Origin: Streptomyces sp. NBC_00691
GTDB lineage: Bacteria; Actinomycetota; Actinomycetes; Streptomycetales; Streptomycetaceae
DNA length: 64,000 nucleotides
Assembly: GCF_036226665.1 (NCBI RefSeq)
Contig: NZ_CP109007.1
Coordinates: forward strand, 3,078,501 to 3,142,500
Direction: 5' to 3'
Translations under genes and position numbers: made by a program
The notes under the pieces: generated by a model
What the model saw: only the letters and a program-made list of their open reading frames with translations
What the model was told of the DNA's origin: nothing
The model's database searches: none
Shown here: positions 1 to 8,809 of the stretch, piece after piece
Layout of the letters: the number at the start of each line of letters is the position of its first letter
Position numbering within the stretch: position 1 is the first letter of the stretch

Positions 1-38
1 TCGATGCCGTCATTCGGGTCCACCTCATGCTCTCGGGG

Positions 39-1421
39 TCATCGGAACAAGCGCCGCCAGGTCTCCGGGCCCGGGTAGCCGTCGGCCGCTGCGCCGCGCC
101 AGCCCTGTGCCCGCTGGAACGCCTCGACGTTGCGGCGGTCCGCCTCCGTCCAGCGCGGACCGGGTCCCGACAGGTAGTGCTTGCCGAAGCCCCGCTTCAC
201 CAGTTGTTTGCCCAGCTTCTCCACATATGCGTTGGATTGGCCCGGACGGAAGGAGCCACGCCCGGGAAATGCCGTCGCATTCGAACTCGACCCGCTCGAA
301 CCACTCGAACCGCCGATGTCCTTGCCCCCGCCGGTCACGAGGAGCTTCCACGTCTCCGGGCCGGGCAGGCCGTCCGCCTCCTTGCCCTTCCAGCCCTGCG
401 CCAGCTGGAACGCCTGCGTCGCGCGCCGGTCCGCCTCGCCCCACTTCGGGCCCGGCCCCTTGCTGTAGTACCTCTTGCCGCCGCGGTCGACGAGGAGCCG
501 CCCGAGCTGGGTGATGTACGCGTTGTCGGCGCCCGTGCCGAACATCGCCACGCCGGGGTACGGAGTCGCCGCCTGACTCGCCCCGCCGGTGCCGCCGGCG
601 GCCAGGCCCTTGTACCGGTAGGCCACGTACCGGCTGGAGTTCTCCCAGTACGCCATCGGCGTCGCCTGCTTCCGCGTACGCGGCTTGGTCTGCTCGTACG
701 CGACGTAGGAGGTGTGGGTGTAGTCGGTCCAGCCGCCGAAGATCGTGACGTGCGAGCCGCGCGTCGGGTTCGCCGGGTTGTGGAAGAGCAGGATGTCGCC
801 GGGCTGGAGCTCGGTGCGGTCGATGCGGTCGGCGAAGCGGTCGAGGCTGCCGGTCCACTCGTTGGCGCGGAGGTTCCAGGCCATCGAGATGTAGCCGGAG
901 CAGTCCTGGCGGTAGCCGTCCGACCAGTACTTCTCCATGGAGTACGGGACCTGGGCGGTCACCCACAGTTTGGCGCGGTTGACGATCTCGGTCCGGGTCG
1001 TCGTCCGCAGCGTGCCGGTCGAGATCTGACTGGTCGTCGGAGTCGCGTTCGGGGAGGGCCGCCCGCCGGGGCCCGGGGCTCCGTGCAGTGGCCCGCGGCC
1101 GCCCTGGGGGGTGTCGGGCTCGGGATACGCGGCGCGCGCGGACGCGTCCGCCGGGTCGGTCGCGGCGGACGCGTCCGCGAGGTCCGCGGGGGTGAACGGG
1201 ACGGAGGGCGGCGGGAGGGCCGTCGCCGCGGCGGCACCACCGGCGCCGAGGGCGACGCCCGCGGCCGTCATCAGGACCAGGGCACGCCGCGCGCCGTGCG
1301 CCGCCGGATGCCCGCCCACCCGGACCGGCAGGCCGAGCGCGAGGTCACGCCGCTGCCGGGCACAGCCCGGGCAGCCGCAGTCGGCCGCGGGTACGAACTC
1401 CTCGAAGACCGGCACGCTCAT
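39..1421 (-). CDS. Secreted NlpC/P60-like peptidoglycan hydrolase with two peptidoglycan-binding repeats
   Basis: A 460-residue exported cell-wall protein, probably cleaving peptidoglycan stem peptides. A Cys-rich tail (CGCPGC, residues 15-20) precedes a hydrophobic export segment at about 47-68. The core has DCSGYISMAW (candidate nucleophile Cys174) and GSHVTIFGGW (candidate His224), the NlpC/P60 arrangement. Two C-terminal repeats (about 300-361 and 398-459) share GPGPxWxEADRR, AQGW and PGPETW, a wall-binding unit; they are joined by a Gly/Ser linker. I chose the ATG at 1421 because GGAGGGG lies just upstream; the frame is open to 1532 but that start has no ribosome-binding site. The catalytic assignment is inferred from motifs only. 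Confidence 0.85.
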   Translation of the reverse strand: MSVPVFEEFVPAADCGCPGCARQRRDLALGLPVRVGGHPAAHGARRALVLMTAAGVALGAGGAAAATALPPPSVPFTPADLADASAATDPADASARAAYPEPDTPQGGRGPLHGAPGPGGRPSPNATPTTSQISTGTLRTTTRTEIVNRAKLWVTAQVPYSMEKYWSDGYRQDCSGYISMAWNLRANEWTGSLDRFADRIDRTELQPGDILLFHNPANPTRGSHVTIFGGWTDYTHTSYVAYEQTKPRTRKQATPMAYWENSSRYVAYRYKGLAAGGTGGASQAATPYPGVAMFGTGADNAYITQLGRLLVDRGGKRYYSKGPGPKWGEADRRATQAFQLAQGWKGKEADGLPGPETWKLLVTGGGKDIGGSSGSSGSSSNATAFPGRGSFRPGQSNAYVEKLGKQLVKRGFGKHYLSGPGPRWTEADRRNVEAFQRAQGWRGAAADGYPGPETWRRLFR

Positions 1422-1605
1422 GCGATTCCCCTCCACACTCGTCAAGATCTTTTGGCCCTTGGTTTCGGGCGTCAGTGTCTCAACTGTCTGGACAAATCGC
1501 ATTTTGACGGATCGAAGGCCTGATAAGACCATCCGACAGGCCGGAGGTGACCGTAATTGGTCAGGAGCACACCCGGACGTCGGGTAGAGTTCTCTCTGTC
1601 AGCAG

Positions 1606-1679
1606 GCGCCGCTAGCTCAGTTGGTTAGAGCAGCTGACTCTTAATCAGCGGGTCCGGGGTTCGAGTCCCTGGCGGCGCA
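1606..1679 (+). tRNA. tRNA-Lys (anticodon CTT)
   Basis: Full cloverleaf visible: acceptor stem GCGCCGC pairs with GCGGCGC, D arm TAGCTCAGTTGGTTAGAGC, anticodon stem GCTGA/TCAGC around loop CTCTTAA (anticodon CTT), T arm with GGTTCGAGTCC. Discriminator base A at 1679. CCA is not encoded. Confidence 0.97.
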
Positions 1680-1688
1680 CGCAGAGTC

Positions 1689-1727
1689 AAGACCCCCTCA
1701 CCGATGGTGAGGGGGTCTTGGTCGTTT
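1689..1727 (+). terminator. Intrinsic terminator after tRNA-Lys
   Basis: Perfect 14-bp stem (AAGACCCCCTCACC with its complement) around a 3-base loop GAT, followed by GGTCGTTTT. It ends the tRNA transcript. Confidence 0.9.
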
Positions 1728-2067
1728 TCCGGCCATCTTCGCCGACGCGAACGGGCGGGAGACGCGGGCCGGTTCCCAGGAGCTCGGGTCGCGCGGCCGT
1801 CGCGGCCCGGGGTGCGGTGGAGCGGCGCGCGGGCGGATCGGTCGTGAGCGGCGTGACACGACAGTCCTCTGGGCCGGGCGGGGCAGGGCCCTTACAGTGT
1901 CCGGAACCTCGACCTCCCGCGGCGGCGCCGGGCCCCTCCCGCGTCCGTGAGCCCCGCGGTGGAGGACCGGCCCGGTCGGCGGCGGCGGGACGCCCGCCGT
2001 CGACCGGGGCCAGGTCCGCCCAGGTCCTCCTGCCGGACCCGGTGGTCGCTTCCGGGCGGGTGTCCGG
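1728..2067. other. Gene-free interval
   Basis: Between the tRNA terminator and the convergent sortase gene I see no gene I can support. The only plus-strand open frame here is Arg/Pro/Gly-rich and has no ribosome-binding site or recognisable domain. Confidence 0.6.
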
Positions 2068-2742
2068 TCAGGGTGCGGTGGCCGCTGTCAGGTAGGCCGA
2101 GACCACCACGTTCGCCGTGTACGCGTTCGACCCGCGGTCGAACGTGCCGCCGCACGTGATCAGGCGGAGTTCCGCCCGATGGGGGTCGCGCGCGCCGTAG
2201 ACCCTGGCCGCGTCGAAGTCCTCGCGCGGGTAGACCTGGACGTCGTCCACCGTGAACTCGGCGACCGATCCGTCCGTACGGGTGATGCGGACCTTCGCGC
2301 CGGGGCGGGCCGCGCTCAGCCCGTAGAAGACCGCCGGCCGTGTCGCCGTGTCGACGTGGCCGACGAGGAGCGCCGGGCCCGCCGCGCCCGGCCGGGTGCC
2401 GGAGCCGAACCAGCCGACCGTGTGCGGCATCTCGTACGGCGGCGGATCGATCGCCCCCGTGCTGTCCAGGCCCCGCGCCACGACGGGCGCGGCGATGCCG
2501 AGGGACGGGATCTCGACCCGGCGGGGCTCGACGGGTGCGAGCGGGTCCCTCGCCGGGGGCAGGGCGACGCCGAGCGGCCTGCCGACGGCGGCGATGTCCC
2601 CGGTGGTCGGCGCGGAGCCGGCCCCGGGGCCCTCGGTGACCTCGCGTCCCCACATCCAGAGCCCGAGCAGGAGCAGCGCCCAGGCCACGCCGGTGACGAG
2701 TCGCCCGGTGCCCGCCGGGCGGGAGCCGGACGGCGCCGTCAT
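2068..2742 (-). CDS. Class F sortase
   Basis: Membrane-anchored cysteine transpeptidase of 224 aa that attaches or processes surface proteins. One transmembrane helix at residues about 15-31 is followed by a linker and the sortase barrel from about 75. The catalytic His is in LLVGHVDT (His129) and the Cys in LITCGGTFDRG (Cys197), with Arg203 nearby; the short barrel and TCGG motif fit class F. It overlaps the upstream gene by ATGA, so the two are probably translationally coupled and the upstream protein is the likely partner. That partner has no LPXTG-type motif, so the actual substrate is unknown. Confidence 0.88.
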   Translation of the reverse strand: MTAPSGSRPAGTGRLVTGVAWALLLLGLWMWGREVTEGPGAGSAPTTGDIAAVGRPLGVALPPARDPLAPVEPRRVEIPSLGIAAPVVARGLDSTGAIDPPPYEMPHTVGWFGSGTRPGAAGPALLVGHVDTATRPAVFYGLSAARPGAKVRITRTDGSVAEFTVDDVQVYPREDFDAARVYGARDPHRAELRLITCGGTFDRGSNAYTANVVVSAYLTAATAP

Positions 2743-3413
2743 TCCGTACCCGGCCCCGAGCCCGTACCCGTACCCGTACCCGCGTCGCGGCGGCGGGAAC
2801 TGCGGAAGGCGACCGCCACGGCGGCGACGGCCGCGAGACCGAGGCCGAGCAGGGTGTACGGGGTGCCGAGGCCGCTCTCGCTGGTGGTCTGGGCGACACC
2901 GGGCGCGGCCGGGGCGGCGAAGGCGGCGGTGCCGCCGCCGCCCGCGCGGACCGGGGCGACCGGGCTCGGGTGGTGGGTCGGCTCGTGCGTCGGCTCGTGG
3001 CTCGGCCTGTGCGTGGGCTCGTGGGTCGGCTTGTGCGTCGGCTCGTGCGTCGGCTTCTGGCGCTCGACGCGCACGGTTCCGACATCCGGGTGGTCGTGAC
3101 CGTCACAGGTCACGCTGACCCGGTACGTGCCGTTCTCGAGCCGGGTCTTGATCGTGGTGTCGCCGAACAGCGGGGCACCCCCGCCGTCCCGGCCGGTGAG
3201 TTCGGCGTCCGCGACGAACGCCGGGGACTTCGCCGCACCCGTCGTGCCCTTGCAGCCCTGGACGCGGACGTCGATGTCGGCGCCGGGCGAGGCGGTGGAC
3301 GGGGTGATGGTGACCTTCACCCCGTCGTGGGCGTACGCGCTACCGGCCGTGGGTGCCAGTACGAGTACCAGGGCCGCCCCTGCGGCACGGAGAGCAATGG
3401 GACCTGAACGCAT
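2739..3413 (-). CDS. Membrane-anchored surface protein with Thr-His-Glu/Lys-Pro repeat stalk
   Basis: A 224-residue exported protein: signal peptide at residues 1-28 (ending GSAYA), an extracellular beta-rich domain at about 29-115, then a stalk of PTHE/PTHK/PTHR units at about 121-148, a Gly/Ala linker, a C-terminal transmembrane segment at about 186-203 and an Arg-rich tail. The stalk His and Glu residues could bind metal or act as a spacer; that is inference. No LPXTG/LAXTG motif precedes the last helix. AGGAGG lies just before the ATG. First gene of a two-gene operon with the class F sortase. Function not recognised. Confidence 0.8.
   Translation of the reverse strand: MRSGPIALRAAGAALVLVLAPTAGSAYAHDGVKVTITPSTASPGADIDVRVQGCKGTTGAAKSPAFVADAELTGRDGGGAPLFGDTTIKTRLENGTYRVSVTCDGHDHPDVGTVRVERQKPTHEPTHKPTHEPTHRPSHEPTHEPTHHPSPVAPVRAGGGGTAAFAAPAAPGVAQTTSESGLGTPYTLLGLGLAAVAAVAVAFRSSRRRDAGTGTGTGSGPGTE
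2970..3057. repeat. 12-bp tandem repeat encoding PTHE/PTHK units
   Basis: Degenerate 12-bp units of the type GTCGGCTCGTGC lie inside the surface-protein gene and encode the Thr-His-Glu/Lys-Pro stalk. Repeat number could vary by slippage. Confidence 0.8.
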
Positions 3414-3487
3414 CGTGACCTCCTGATACTGGCAGGGTCACCCGGATCGGGGCTTCTCGCATCCGCAGGGGCGCCGGCGGGCGGCCG

Positions 3488-4267
3488 CTACACCCGGTCG
3501 ACGATGTCCGCGATCGACTTCACGATCTTGGACGGGCGGAACGGGAAGCGGTCGATCTCGGCCTCTCCGGTGAGGCCGGTGAGGACCAGGAAGGTCTGCA
3601 TGCCCGCCTCCAGGCCCGCCAGGATGTCGGTGTCCATCCGGTCGCCGATCATGGCGCTCGTCTCGGAGTGGGCGCCGATGGCGTTCAGGCCGGTGCGCAT
3701 CATGAGCGGGTTCGGCTTGCCGGCGAAGTACGGCTCCTTGCCGGTGGCCTTCGTGATGAGCGCGGCGACGGAACCGGTGGCCGGCAGCGGGCCTTCGAGG
3801 GAGGGGCCGGTCTCGTCCGGGTTGGTGCAGATGAAGCGGGCGCCGGCGTTGATGAGCCGTACGGCCTTCGTCATCGCCTCGAAGGAGTACGTACGGGTCT
3901 CGCCGAGCACTACGTAGTCCGGGTCGTGGTCGGTGAGGACGTAGCCGATGTCGTGGAGGGCGGTGGTGAGTCCCGCCTCGCCGATCACGTACGCGGTGCC
4001 GCCCGGGCGCTGGTCGTCGAGGAACTTGGCGGTCGCGAGGGCCGAGGTCCAGATGTTCTCGACGGGGACCTCCAGGCCCATCCGGGCGAGGCGGGCGTGC
4101 AGGTCACGAGCCGTGTAGATCGAGTTGTTGGTGAGGACCAGGAAGGGCTTCCCGGTCTCCCGCAGCTTCCTGATGAACGCGTCGGCGCCGGGGATCGGCA
4201 CGCCCTCGTGGATGAGGACGCCGTCCATGTCGGTCAGCCAGGATTCGATCGGCTTGCGCTCTGCCAT
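3488..4267 (-). CDS. HAD-IIA family hydrolase (NagD-like phosphatase)
   Basis: A 259-residue cytoplasmic phosphatase of the HAD superfamily, subclass IIA. Motif I is LTDMDGVLIH (nucleophile Asp13, acid/base Asp15), motif II is LVLTNNS, and motif IV is AMIGDRMDTDILAG, with the subclass-IIA cap between motifs II and III containing CTNPDETGP. Length and motif spacing match NagD-like p-nitrophenyl phosphatases acting on small phosphorylated sugars or nucleotides; the physiological substrate is not deducible. Stands alone between the sortase pair and the phosphodiesterase. Confidence 0.9.
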   Translation of the reverse strand: MAERKPIESWLTDMDGVLIHEGVPIPGADAFIRKLRETGKPFLVLTNNSIYTARDLHARLARMGLEVPVENIWTSALATAKFLDDQRPGGTAYVIGEAGLTTALHDIGYVLTDHDPDYVVLGETRTYSFEAMTKAVRLINAGARFICTNPDETGPSLEGPLPATGSVAALITKATGKEPYFAGKPNPLMMRTGLNAIGAHSETSAMIGDRMDTDILAGLEAGMQTFLVLTGLTGEAEIDRFPFRPSKIVKSIADIVDRV

Positions 4268-4346
4268 GGGTGCGGGACTCCTGCCGTACAGACGTGCGGT
4301 GTGCTGGGGGCGCCGCGACAGCGCTGTGGCGACGCCCCCAGCCTAA

Positions 4347-5885
4347 TCAAGAGGTCGTGACCTTGACCCCGTCGATCACCCAGTACCAGTTGTTGGCACC
4401 GGTGTAGCGGAAGCGGAAGCTCACGCTGGACGCGCCGGCCGGGACGGCGACCGTGAGGGACTGGGGCTGCGAGACGACGTCGGCGGTGTAGCTCTTCACG
4501 AGGGTCGGGGCGCCGCCGTTGAAGACGGCCTGGACCTGTGCGGTCTGGCTGCCCTCCTGGCGGTAGAAGGTCGTGAAGTCCAGGGTGACCCGGCTCGCGC
4601 CCGCCACGCTGTACGCCGGGGTGACCAGCGTCGAGTCGTACGTTCCCGAGAACGCCTTGTCCGCCCACTCGTCGGAGTCGGCGACGGCGAAGACGCCCCG
4701 GGCACGCACGTTCAGCTCGCGGGACTGGTCGCGCTGGGAGCGGGACCAGAACTCGTCGGTGGTGAAGGACCAGCCGCGCCACTCGGCCATGCCGCCGGTG
4801 CCCATGGCGTTGTCGATGACGGACCAGCCGCCGGGCGCGGTGTGGGTGAAGCCGAGGATCCCGGCGGGGATGCCGGTCTCGTCGACGCGGCCGGCGAGCG
4901 ACCCGTACAGGCTGTCGAAGGGGTCGGTGGAGCGCTCCTGGACCGGCTTGCCGTCGAGGCCCCAGGACGCGGCGGGGGTGATGCCGAGCTGGCGGAAGAC
5001 GGTGGCGGCGACGTCGACGAGCCGGGTGTCGATGGGGCGGGCTCCGGCGGCGATGCCCGGGCCCTGGGCGAGGACGAAGGTGCGCCGCTCCTCGATGGAG
5101 GAGCCGCCGTGGCCGCCGCCGTCGGTGTGACCGTGGTCGGTGGCGACGATGACCGTCCAGCGCTCGGTGGCGTACGCCGGGCGGGCCTTGATCGCGGCGA
5201 GCAGCCGGCCGAGGTAGCCGTCCTGGACGTCGATCGCGTCGAGGTACTTGCTGTGCGCGGCCCCGTAGTTGTGGCCGATCTCGTCGGTCTCGCCGAAGTA
5301 GACGAAGAGGACGTCGGGGTTCTGGTTGCGCAGGATGTCCTCGGTGATGTCGGTGATCACGAGGTCGTTGACGACGTAGTCGTTGTCGTAGACGAGCTTG
5401 GCGTCGGCGCCGGGGGTGACGGTGCCGTGGGTGTCGAGCTCGGGCCAGTCGACGGCGGCGAAGAGCGAGAGCTCGGGGCGGACCTGGTTCAGGCGGGCCA
5501 GGAAGCCGGGGTACCGGCCGTAGTTCTTGCCGGCGAAGGTGTTGTCCTTCACGCCGTGCTTGTCGGGCCAGACGCCGGTGGAGACGGTGGACCAGCCGGG
5601 GCCGGAGGAGGTCGCGGCCATCGGGCCGGCGTAGAGCAGGGAGCGGCCGAAGGTGCCGTTCGCCATGAGGGACTTGAGGTGCGGGGCCTTGGCGGCGTCG
5701 ATCCGGTCGTGGCGCAGGCCGTCCATGCCGACGACGAGGACCTTGTCCTTGCTGGTGCCGTCGGGGAGCGTGGGCGCGGCGGCGGCCAGGGCGGCGGGGG
5801 CGGTGGCGAGACCGGTGGCGGCGACGGCCGCGGTGGCACCGGCGGCGGCGAGCACGGTGCGTCGGGAGATGCCGGTGATCGGCAT
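4347..5885 (-). CDS. Tat-exported alkaline-phosphatase-fold phosphodiesterase with C-terminal beta-sandwich domain
   Basis: A 512-residue secreted hydrolase of the type I phosphodiesterase/nucleotide pyrophosphatase family. The N-terminus SRRTVLAAAG is a twin-arginine signal. Metal and catalytic motifs appear in family order: VVGMDGLRHDRID, GPGWSTVSTG (nucleophile Ser/Thr), FGETDEIGHNYG and ATDHGHTDGGGHGG. The last ~130 residues look like a jelly-roll module, ending NWYWVIDGVKV, and may bind carbohydrate or surface. I chose the ATG at 5885, preceded by GGAGGA; the frame is open to 6071 but the extra N-terminus is not signal-like. Substrate unknown. Confidence 0.88.
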   Translation of the reverse strand: MPITGISRRTVLAAAGATAAVAATGLATAPAALAAAAPTLPDGTSKDKVLVVGMDGLRHDRIDAAKAPHLKSLMANGTFGRSLLYAGPMAATSSGPGWSTVSTGVWPDKHGVKDNTFAGKNYGRYPGFLARLNQVRPELSLFAAVDWPELDTHGTVTPGADAKLVYDNDYVVNDLVITDITEDILRNQNPDVLFVYFGETDEIGHNYGAAHSKYLDAIDVQDGYLGRLLAAIKARPAYATERWTVIVATDHGHTDGGGHGGSSIEERRTFVLAQGPGIAAGARPIDTRLVDVAATVFRQLGITPAASWGLDGKPVQERSTDPFDSLYGSLAGRVDETGIPAGILGFTHTAPGGWSVIDNAMGTGGMAEWRGWSFTTDEFWSRSQRDQSRELNVRARGVFAVADSDEWADKAFSGTYDSTLVTPAYSVAGASRVTLDFTTFYRQEGSQTAQVQAVFNGGAPTLVKSYTADVVSQPQSLTVAVPAGASSVSFRFRYTGANNWYWVIDGVKVTTS

Positions 5886-5930
5886 GTCGGAGTCCTCCGT
5901 GGGCGGGGTCGATGGGGTACGGGGACGCGC

Positions 5931-5958
5931 CAACGCCCCTGATTCCTCAGGGGCGTTG
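5931..5958 (-). terminator. Hairpin after the aminophosphonate ABC operon
   Basis: Ten-bp perfect stem (CAACGCCCCT with AGGGGCGTTG) around an 8-base loop, in the interval between two minus-strand genes. There is no T-run, as is common in Streptomyces. It probably ends the upstream transcript. Confidence 0.6.
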
Positions 5959-6046
5959 ATCGTCGGTCCGTACCCGTTATCTTTCCGCGATGTCCGGGGG
6001 CGTTCCAGGGTCGTGCGGTGAACTCTTGGTGGCGGGAGGCGATGTG

Positions 6047-7105
6047 TCAGCTGCCCGTGGCCGACTTCCACGCGTCGACGTACGTCTTGAGGTTCTTGTC
6101 GATGTCGGCCCAGTCCGGCTCGAAGACCTCGACGCCCTGCATCAGTTCGGCCAGTGCGATGGCGTTGGCGTCCGTGGCCTTGACGTCCTTGCGGGCCGGG
6201 AAGCCGCCGCCGATCGCGCTGACCTCGCGCTGGGCCCCCTCGGTCAGCATGAAGTCGAGGAGCTTCTTGCCGTTCTCGGTGTGCGGGGCCTTGGCCACCA
6301 GGCCGGCCGCGTACGGCAGGGCGAAGGTGGTGGGCCTGCCCGCGCCCTTGGCCGGGAACCAGATGCCGAGGTTCGGCATGGACTTGGACTGGGCGAAGTT
6401 CATCTGCACATCGCCGTTGGCGACGAGGAGCTCGCCCTTGTCCACCTTGGGGGCGAGCTTGGAGGTGGAGGAGGACGGTCCGACGTTGTTGGCCTGGAGC
6501 TTCTTCAGGTACTCCATGGCCGGCTCCCGGCCGCCGAAGTCGTGCATCGCCTTGATGAGGACGGCGGTGCCGTCGCCCGCGACGCCGGGGGTGGAGTACT
6601 GGAGCTTGTCCTTGAACCGGCCGTCGAGCAGCTCCTCCCAGGAGGTGGGGGCGGCGGGCAGCTCCTTCTTGTTGTGGATGAAGCCGAAGTAGTTGTTGAC
6701 GACCGAGGTCCAGGTGCCGTCGCTCGCCTTGTCACCCCCGCCGACCTGGTCGGCGCCCTGCGGGGTGTACTTCTGCAGGAGGCCCTTGGAGCCCGCCTGC
6801 TGGATGAAGGGCGGCAGGGTCACGATGACGTCGGCCTGGGTGTTGCTCTTCTCGCGGAGGGCGCGCTGCACCATCTCCCCGGAGCCGCCCTCGACGTACT
6901 CGACCTTGATGCCGGTCTTCTTCTCGAAGTCGGCGAAGACCTTGTCGTACCAGCCGTCTCCCGCCTCGCCCTTGAGGCCGTCGGCGCTGTAGACGGTGAC
7001 GGTCCTCTCGTCGGACGCGGCGGAGGAACCACCGCAGGCGGTGAGGCCAGCGGCGAGGACGAGGGAGCCGGTGACGGCGGCGATCGGCTTGGCGTACGAA
7101 CGCAT
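6047..7105 (-). CDS. ABC transporter substrate-binding lipoprotein, 2-aminoethylphosphonate type
   Basis: A 352-residue extracellular solute-binding protein. The signal ends in the lipobox LTACGG, so it is a lipoprotein. The mature part has the iron-sulfate-type fold (TVTVYSADGLKGEAGDGWYDKVFADFEKKTGIKVEYVE). AGGAGA precedes the ATG at 7105; an upstream open frame in this register is a shadow of the permease. It is encoded with two permeases, an ATPase, a phosphonatase-like hydrolase and an FAD oxidoreductase, which is why I assign an aminophosphonate ligand (PhnS-type); family alone would also allow iron or a polyamine. Confidence 0.8.
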   Translation of the reverse strand: MRSYAKPIAAVTGSLVLAAGLTACGGSSAASDERTVTVYSADGLKGEAGDGWYDKVFADFEKKTGIKVEYVEGGSGEMVQRALREKSNTQADVIVTLPPFIQQAGSKGLLQKYTPQGADQVGGGDKASDGTWTSVVNNYFGFIHNKKELPAAPTSWEELLDGRFKDKLQYSTPGVAGDGTAVLIKAMHDFGGREPAMEYLKKLQANNVGPSSSTSKLAPKVDKGELLVANGDVQMNFAQSKSMPNLGIWFPAKGAGRPTTFALPYAAGLVAKAPHTENGKKLLDFMLTEGAQREVSAIGGGFPARKDVKATDANAIALAELMQGVEVFEPDWADIDKNLKTYVDAWKSATGS

Positions 7106-7170
7106 AACGTCGTTTTCTCCTGAAGATCTTGAGCGGAAGGACGCTCGGGGAAGGTCGGGGGACGGCAGAT

Positions 7171-7968
7171 CTAGCGGAAGGAAGCCTTGGTACGGATGCG
7201 GGAGACGGCGAGCAGGGCCAGCAGGGTGGTGGCCATGAGGACCACGGCCAGCGCCGATCCGGTGAAGAGGGAACCGCGGTCGGTGGCGGTGAAGATGAGC
7301 ACCGGGAGCGGCATCCAGTCCGGCGGGTAGAGCATCATCGTGGCGCTCAGCTCGCCCATGGACAGGGCGAAGCAGAGTCCGGCGGCGGCGTTCAGGGAGG
7401 GCAGCAGGAGCGGCAGCCTCACCCGGAGCAGGACGTACGAGGGGCGGGCGCCGAGACTGGCCGCCGCCTGCTCGTACGAGGGGTCGAGCCGCTGGATCGC
7501 GGCCGACACCGACTGGTGGGCGAACGCCGTGACGAGCACGGTGTGCGCGAGGATCACGATCCAGCGCGTGCCGTTGAGGAGCACCGGCGGCTGCGAGAAG
7601 GCGACGAGGACGGCCAGGCCGACGACGACGGACGGCACGGCGACCGGCAGCATGAACAGCGCGTCGAGGACCCTCTTGCCCTTCCTGCCGAGCGCGGCCC
7701 CGGCGAGCGCGGCCCAGGTGCCGACGGTCAGCGCGATCAGGCTCGCGGTCAGGGCCGTCACCAGGCTGGTGGTGAGGGCCTGGAGGGACTCCCCGCGGAC
7801 GGCCGCCGCGTAGTGCCCGGTGGTCGGTCCGGAGGGGAAGGCGCCGGACCAGTTCGTGGAGAACGAGGCGGCGACGATGACCAGGAGGGGGAGGGCGAAG
7901 AGCGGGACGAACAGGACGGCGAAGGTGGCCCAGGCCGTCCACCGGCCCGTACGGCTATGCACCAGCAC
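7171..7968 (-). CDS. ABC transporter permease (PhnV-like)
   Basis: A 265-residue inner-membrane permease with about six hydrophobic helices. The ATPase-contacting EAA loop is EQAAASLGARPSYVLLRVRLPLL at about 165-187. It overlaps the preceding permease gene by 14 bases, so the two are co-translated. With its partner it forms the heterodimeric channel of the putative aminophosphonate importer. Confidence 0.85.
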   Translation of the reverse strand: MLVHSRTGRWTAWATFAVLFVPLFALPLLVIVAASFSTNWSGAFPSGPTTGHYAAAVRGESLQALTTSLVTALTASLIALTVGTWAALAGAALGRKGKRVLDALFMLPVAVPSVVVGLAVLVAFSQPPVLLNGTRWIVILAHTVLVTAFAHQSVSAAIQRLDPSYEQAAASLGARPSYVLLRVRLPLLLPSLNAAAGLCFALSMGELSATMMLYPPDWMPLPVLIFTATDRGSLFTGSALAVVLMATTLLALLAVSRIRTKASFR

Positions 7969-8809
7969 GTCGGCTCACCCCCCGGTAGAGGAGGTAGAGG
8001 CCCACGGAGAGGGCCACGTTGACGACGGCGACGACACAGGCGGCCGCGTAGTCGGACTCGAGAATCGCCTTGCTGTACACGAGCATCGGGAGGGTCGTGA
8101 CGCCCTTGGCCCCGGTGAAGAGCACGATCCCGAACTCGTTCAGGCACATGACGAGGACGAGGCTGCCGCCGGCGGCGAGCGCGGGCAGCGCCTCCGGCAG
8201 GATCACCTGCCGGACGATCCGCAGCGGCCGGGCGCCGAGCGAGGACGCGACCTCCAGCTGGGCCGTCTCCATCTGCGAGAAGGCCGCGAGCAGCGGCCGC
8301 ATCACGAACGGGGTGAAGTACGTGATCTCGGCGAGGAGGACGCCCCACGGGGTGGTCAGGAACCGGAAGGGGCCCGAGGGGTCCCCGGTGACGTCCGTCC
8401 AGACGCCGTTGGCCATGCCGACCGTGCCGTAGAGGAACAGCAGGGCGAGGGTGATCAGGAAGGACGGGAAGGAGAGGAAGACGTCGATGAACTTCGACAC
8501 CGCCTTCCCGCCGGGGAACGGGACGAACGCGATCACGACCGCGAGCACGAAGCCGAGGACGAGGCACCCGGCGGTGGAGGCGACCGCGAGCCACACCGTG
8601 GTGACGAGGGCCTCGCGGAAGGACGTGGAGGCGAAGACGTCACCGTACGCGCCGGGGGCCATGGACTCCTGGACGACGAGCGCGAGCGGGTAGAGGAAGA
8701 CGACGGCGAGCACGGCGACGGGTGGGAGGGCCCAGACCCAGCCGGGGGTGGAGCGGTGGGTCCGGGTGGCCGTCGCCGCCGGGGCGGCGGTGCTCACGGC
8801 GCTAGCCAT
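7955..8809 (-). CDS. ABC transporter permease (PhnU-like)
   Basis: A 284-residue membrane permease with six predicted helices and the EAA loop LEVASSLGARPLRIVRQVILPEAL (about 193-216). The N-terminal 20 residues are Ala/Thr-rich. It overlaps the upstream ATPase gene by 8 bases and the downstream permease gene by 14. It belongs to the importer for a phosphonate-like substrate inferred from the neighbouring catabolic genes. Confidence 0.85.
   Translation of the reverse strand: MASAVSTAAPAATATRTHRSTPGWVWALPPVAVLAVVFLYPLALVVQESMAPGAYGDVFASTSFREALVTTVWLAVASTAGCLVLGFVLAVVIAFVPFPGGKAVSKFIDVFLSFPSFLITLALLFLYGTVGMANGVWTDVTGDPSGPFRFLTTPWGVLLAEITYFTPFVMRPLLAAFSQMETAQLEVASSLGARPLRIVRQVILPEALPALAAGGSLVLVMCLNEFGIVLFTGAKGVTTLPMLVYSKAILESDYAAACVVAVVNVALSVGLYLLYRGVSRRAGA

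Noticed and set aside
1..38. Partial gene at the left window edge
   Set aside because: 38 bases before the stop of the first gene give no usable frame evidence.
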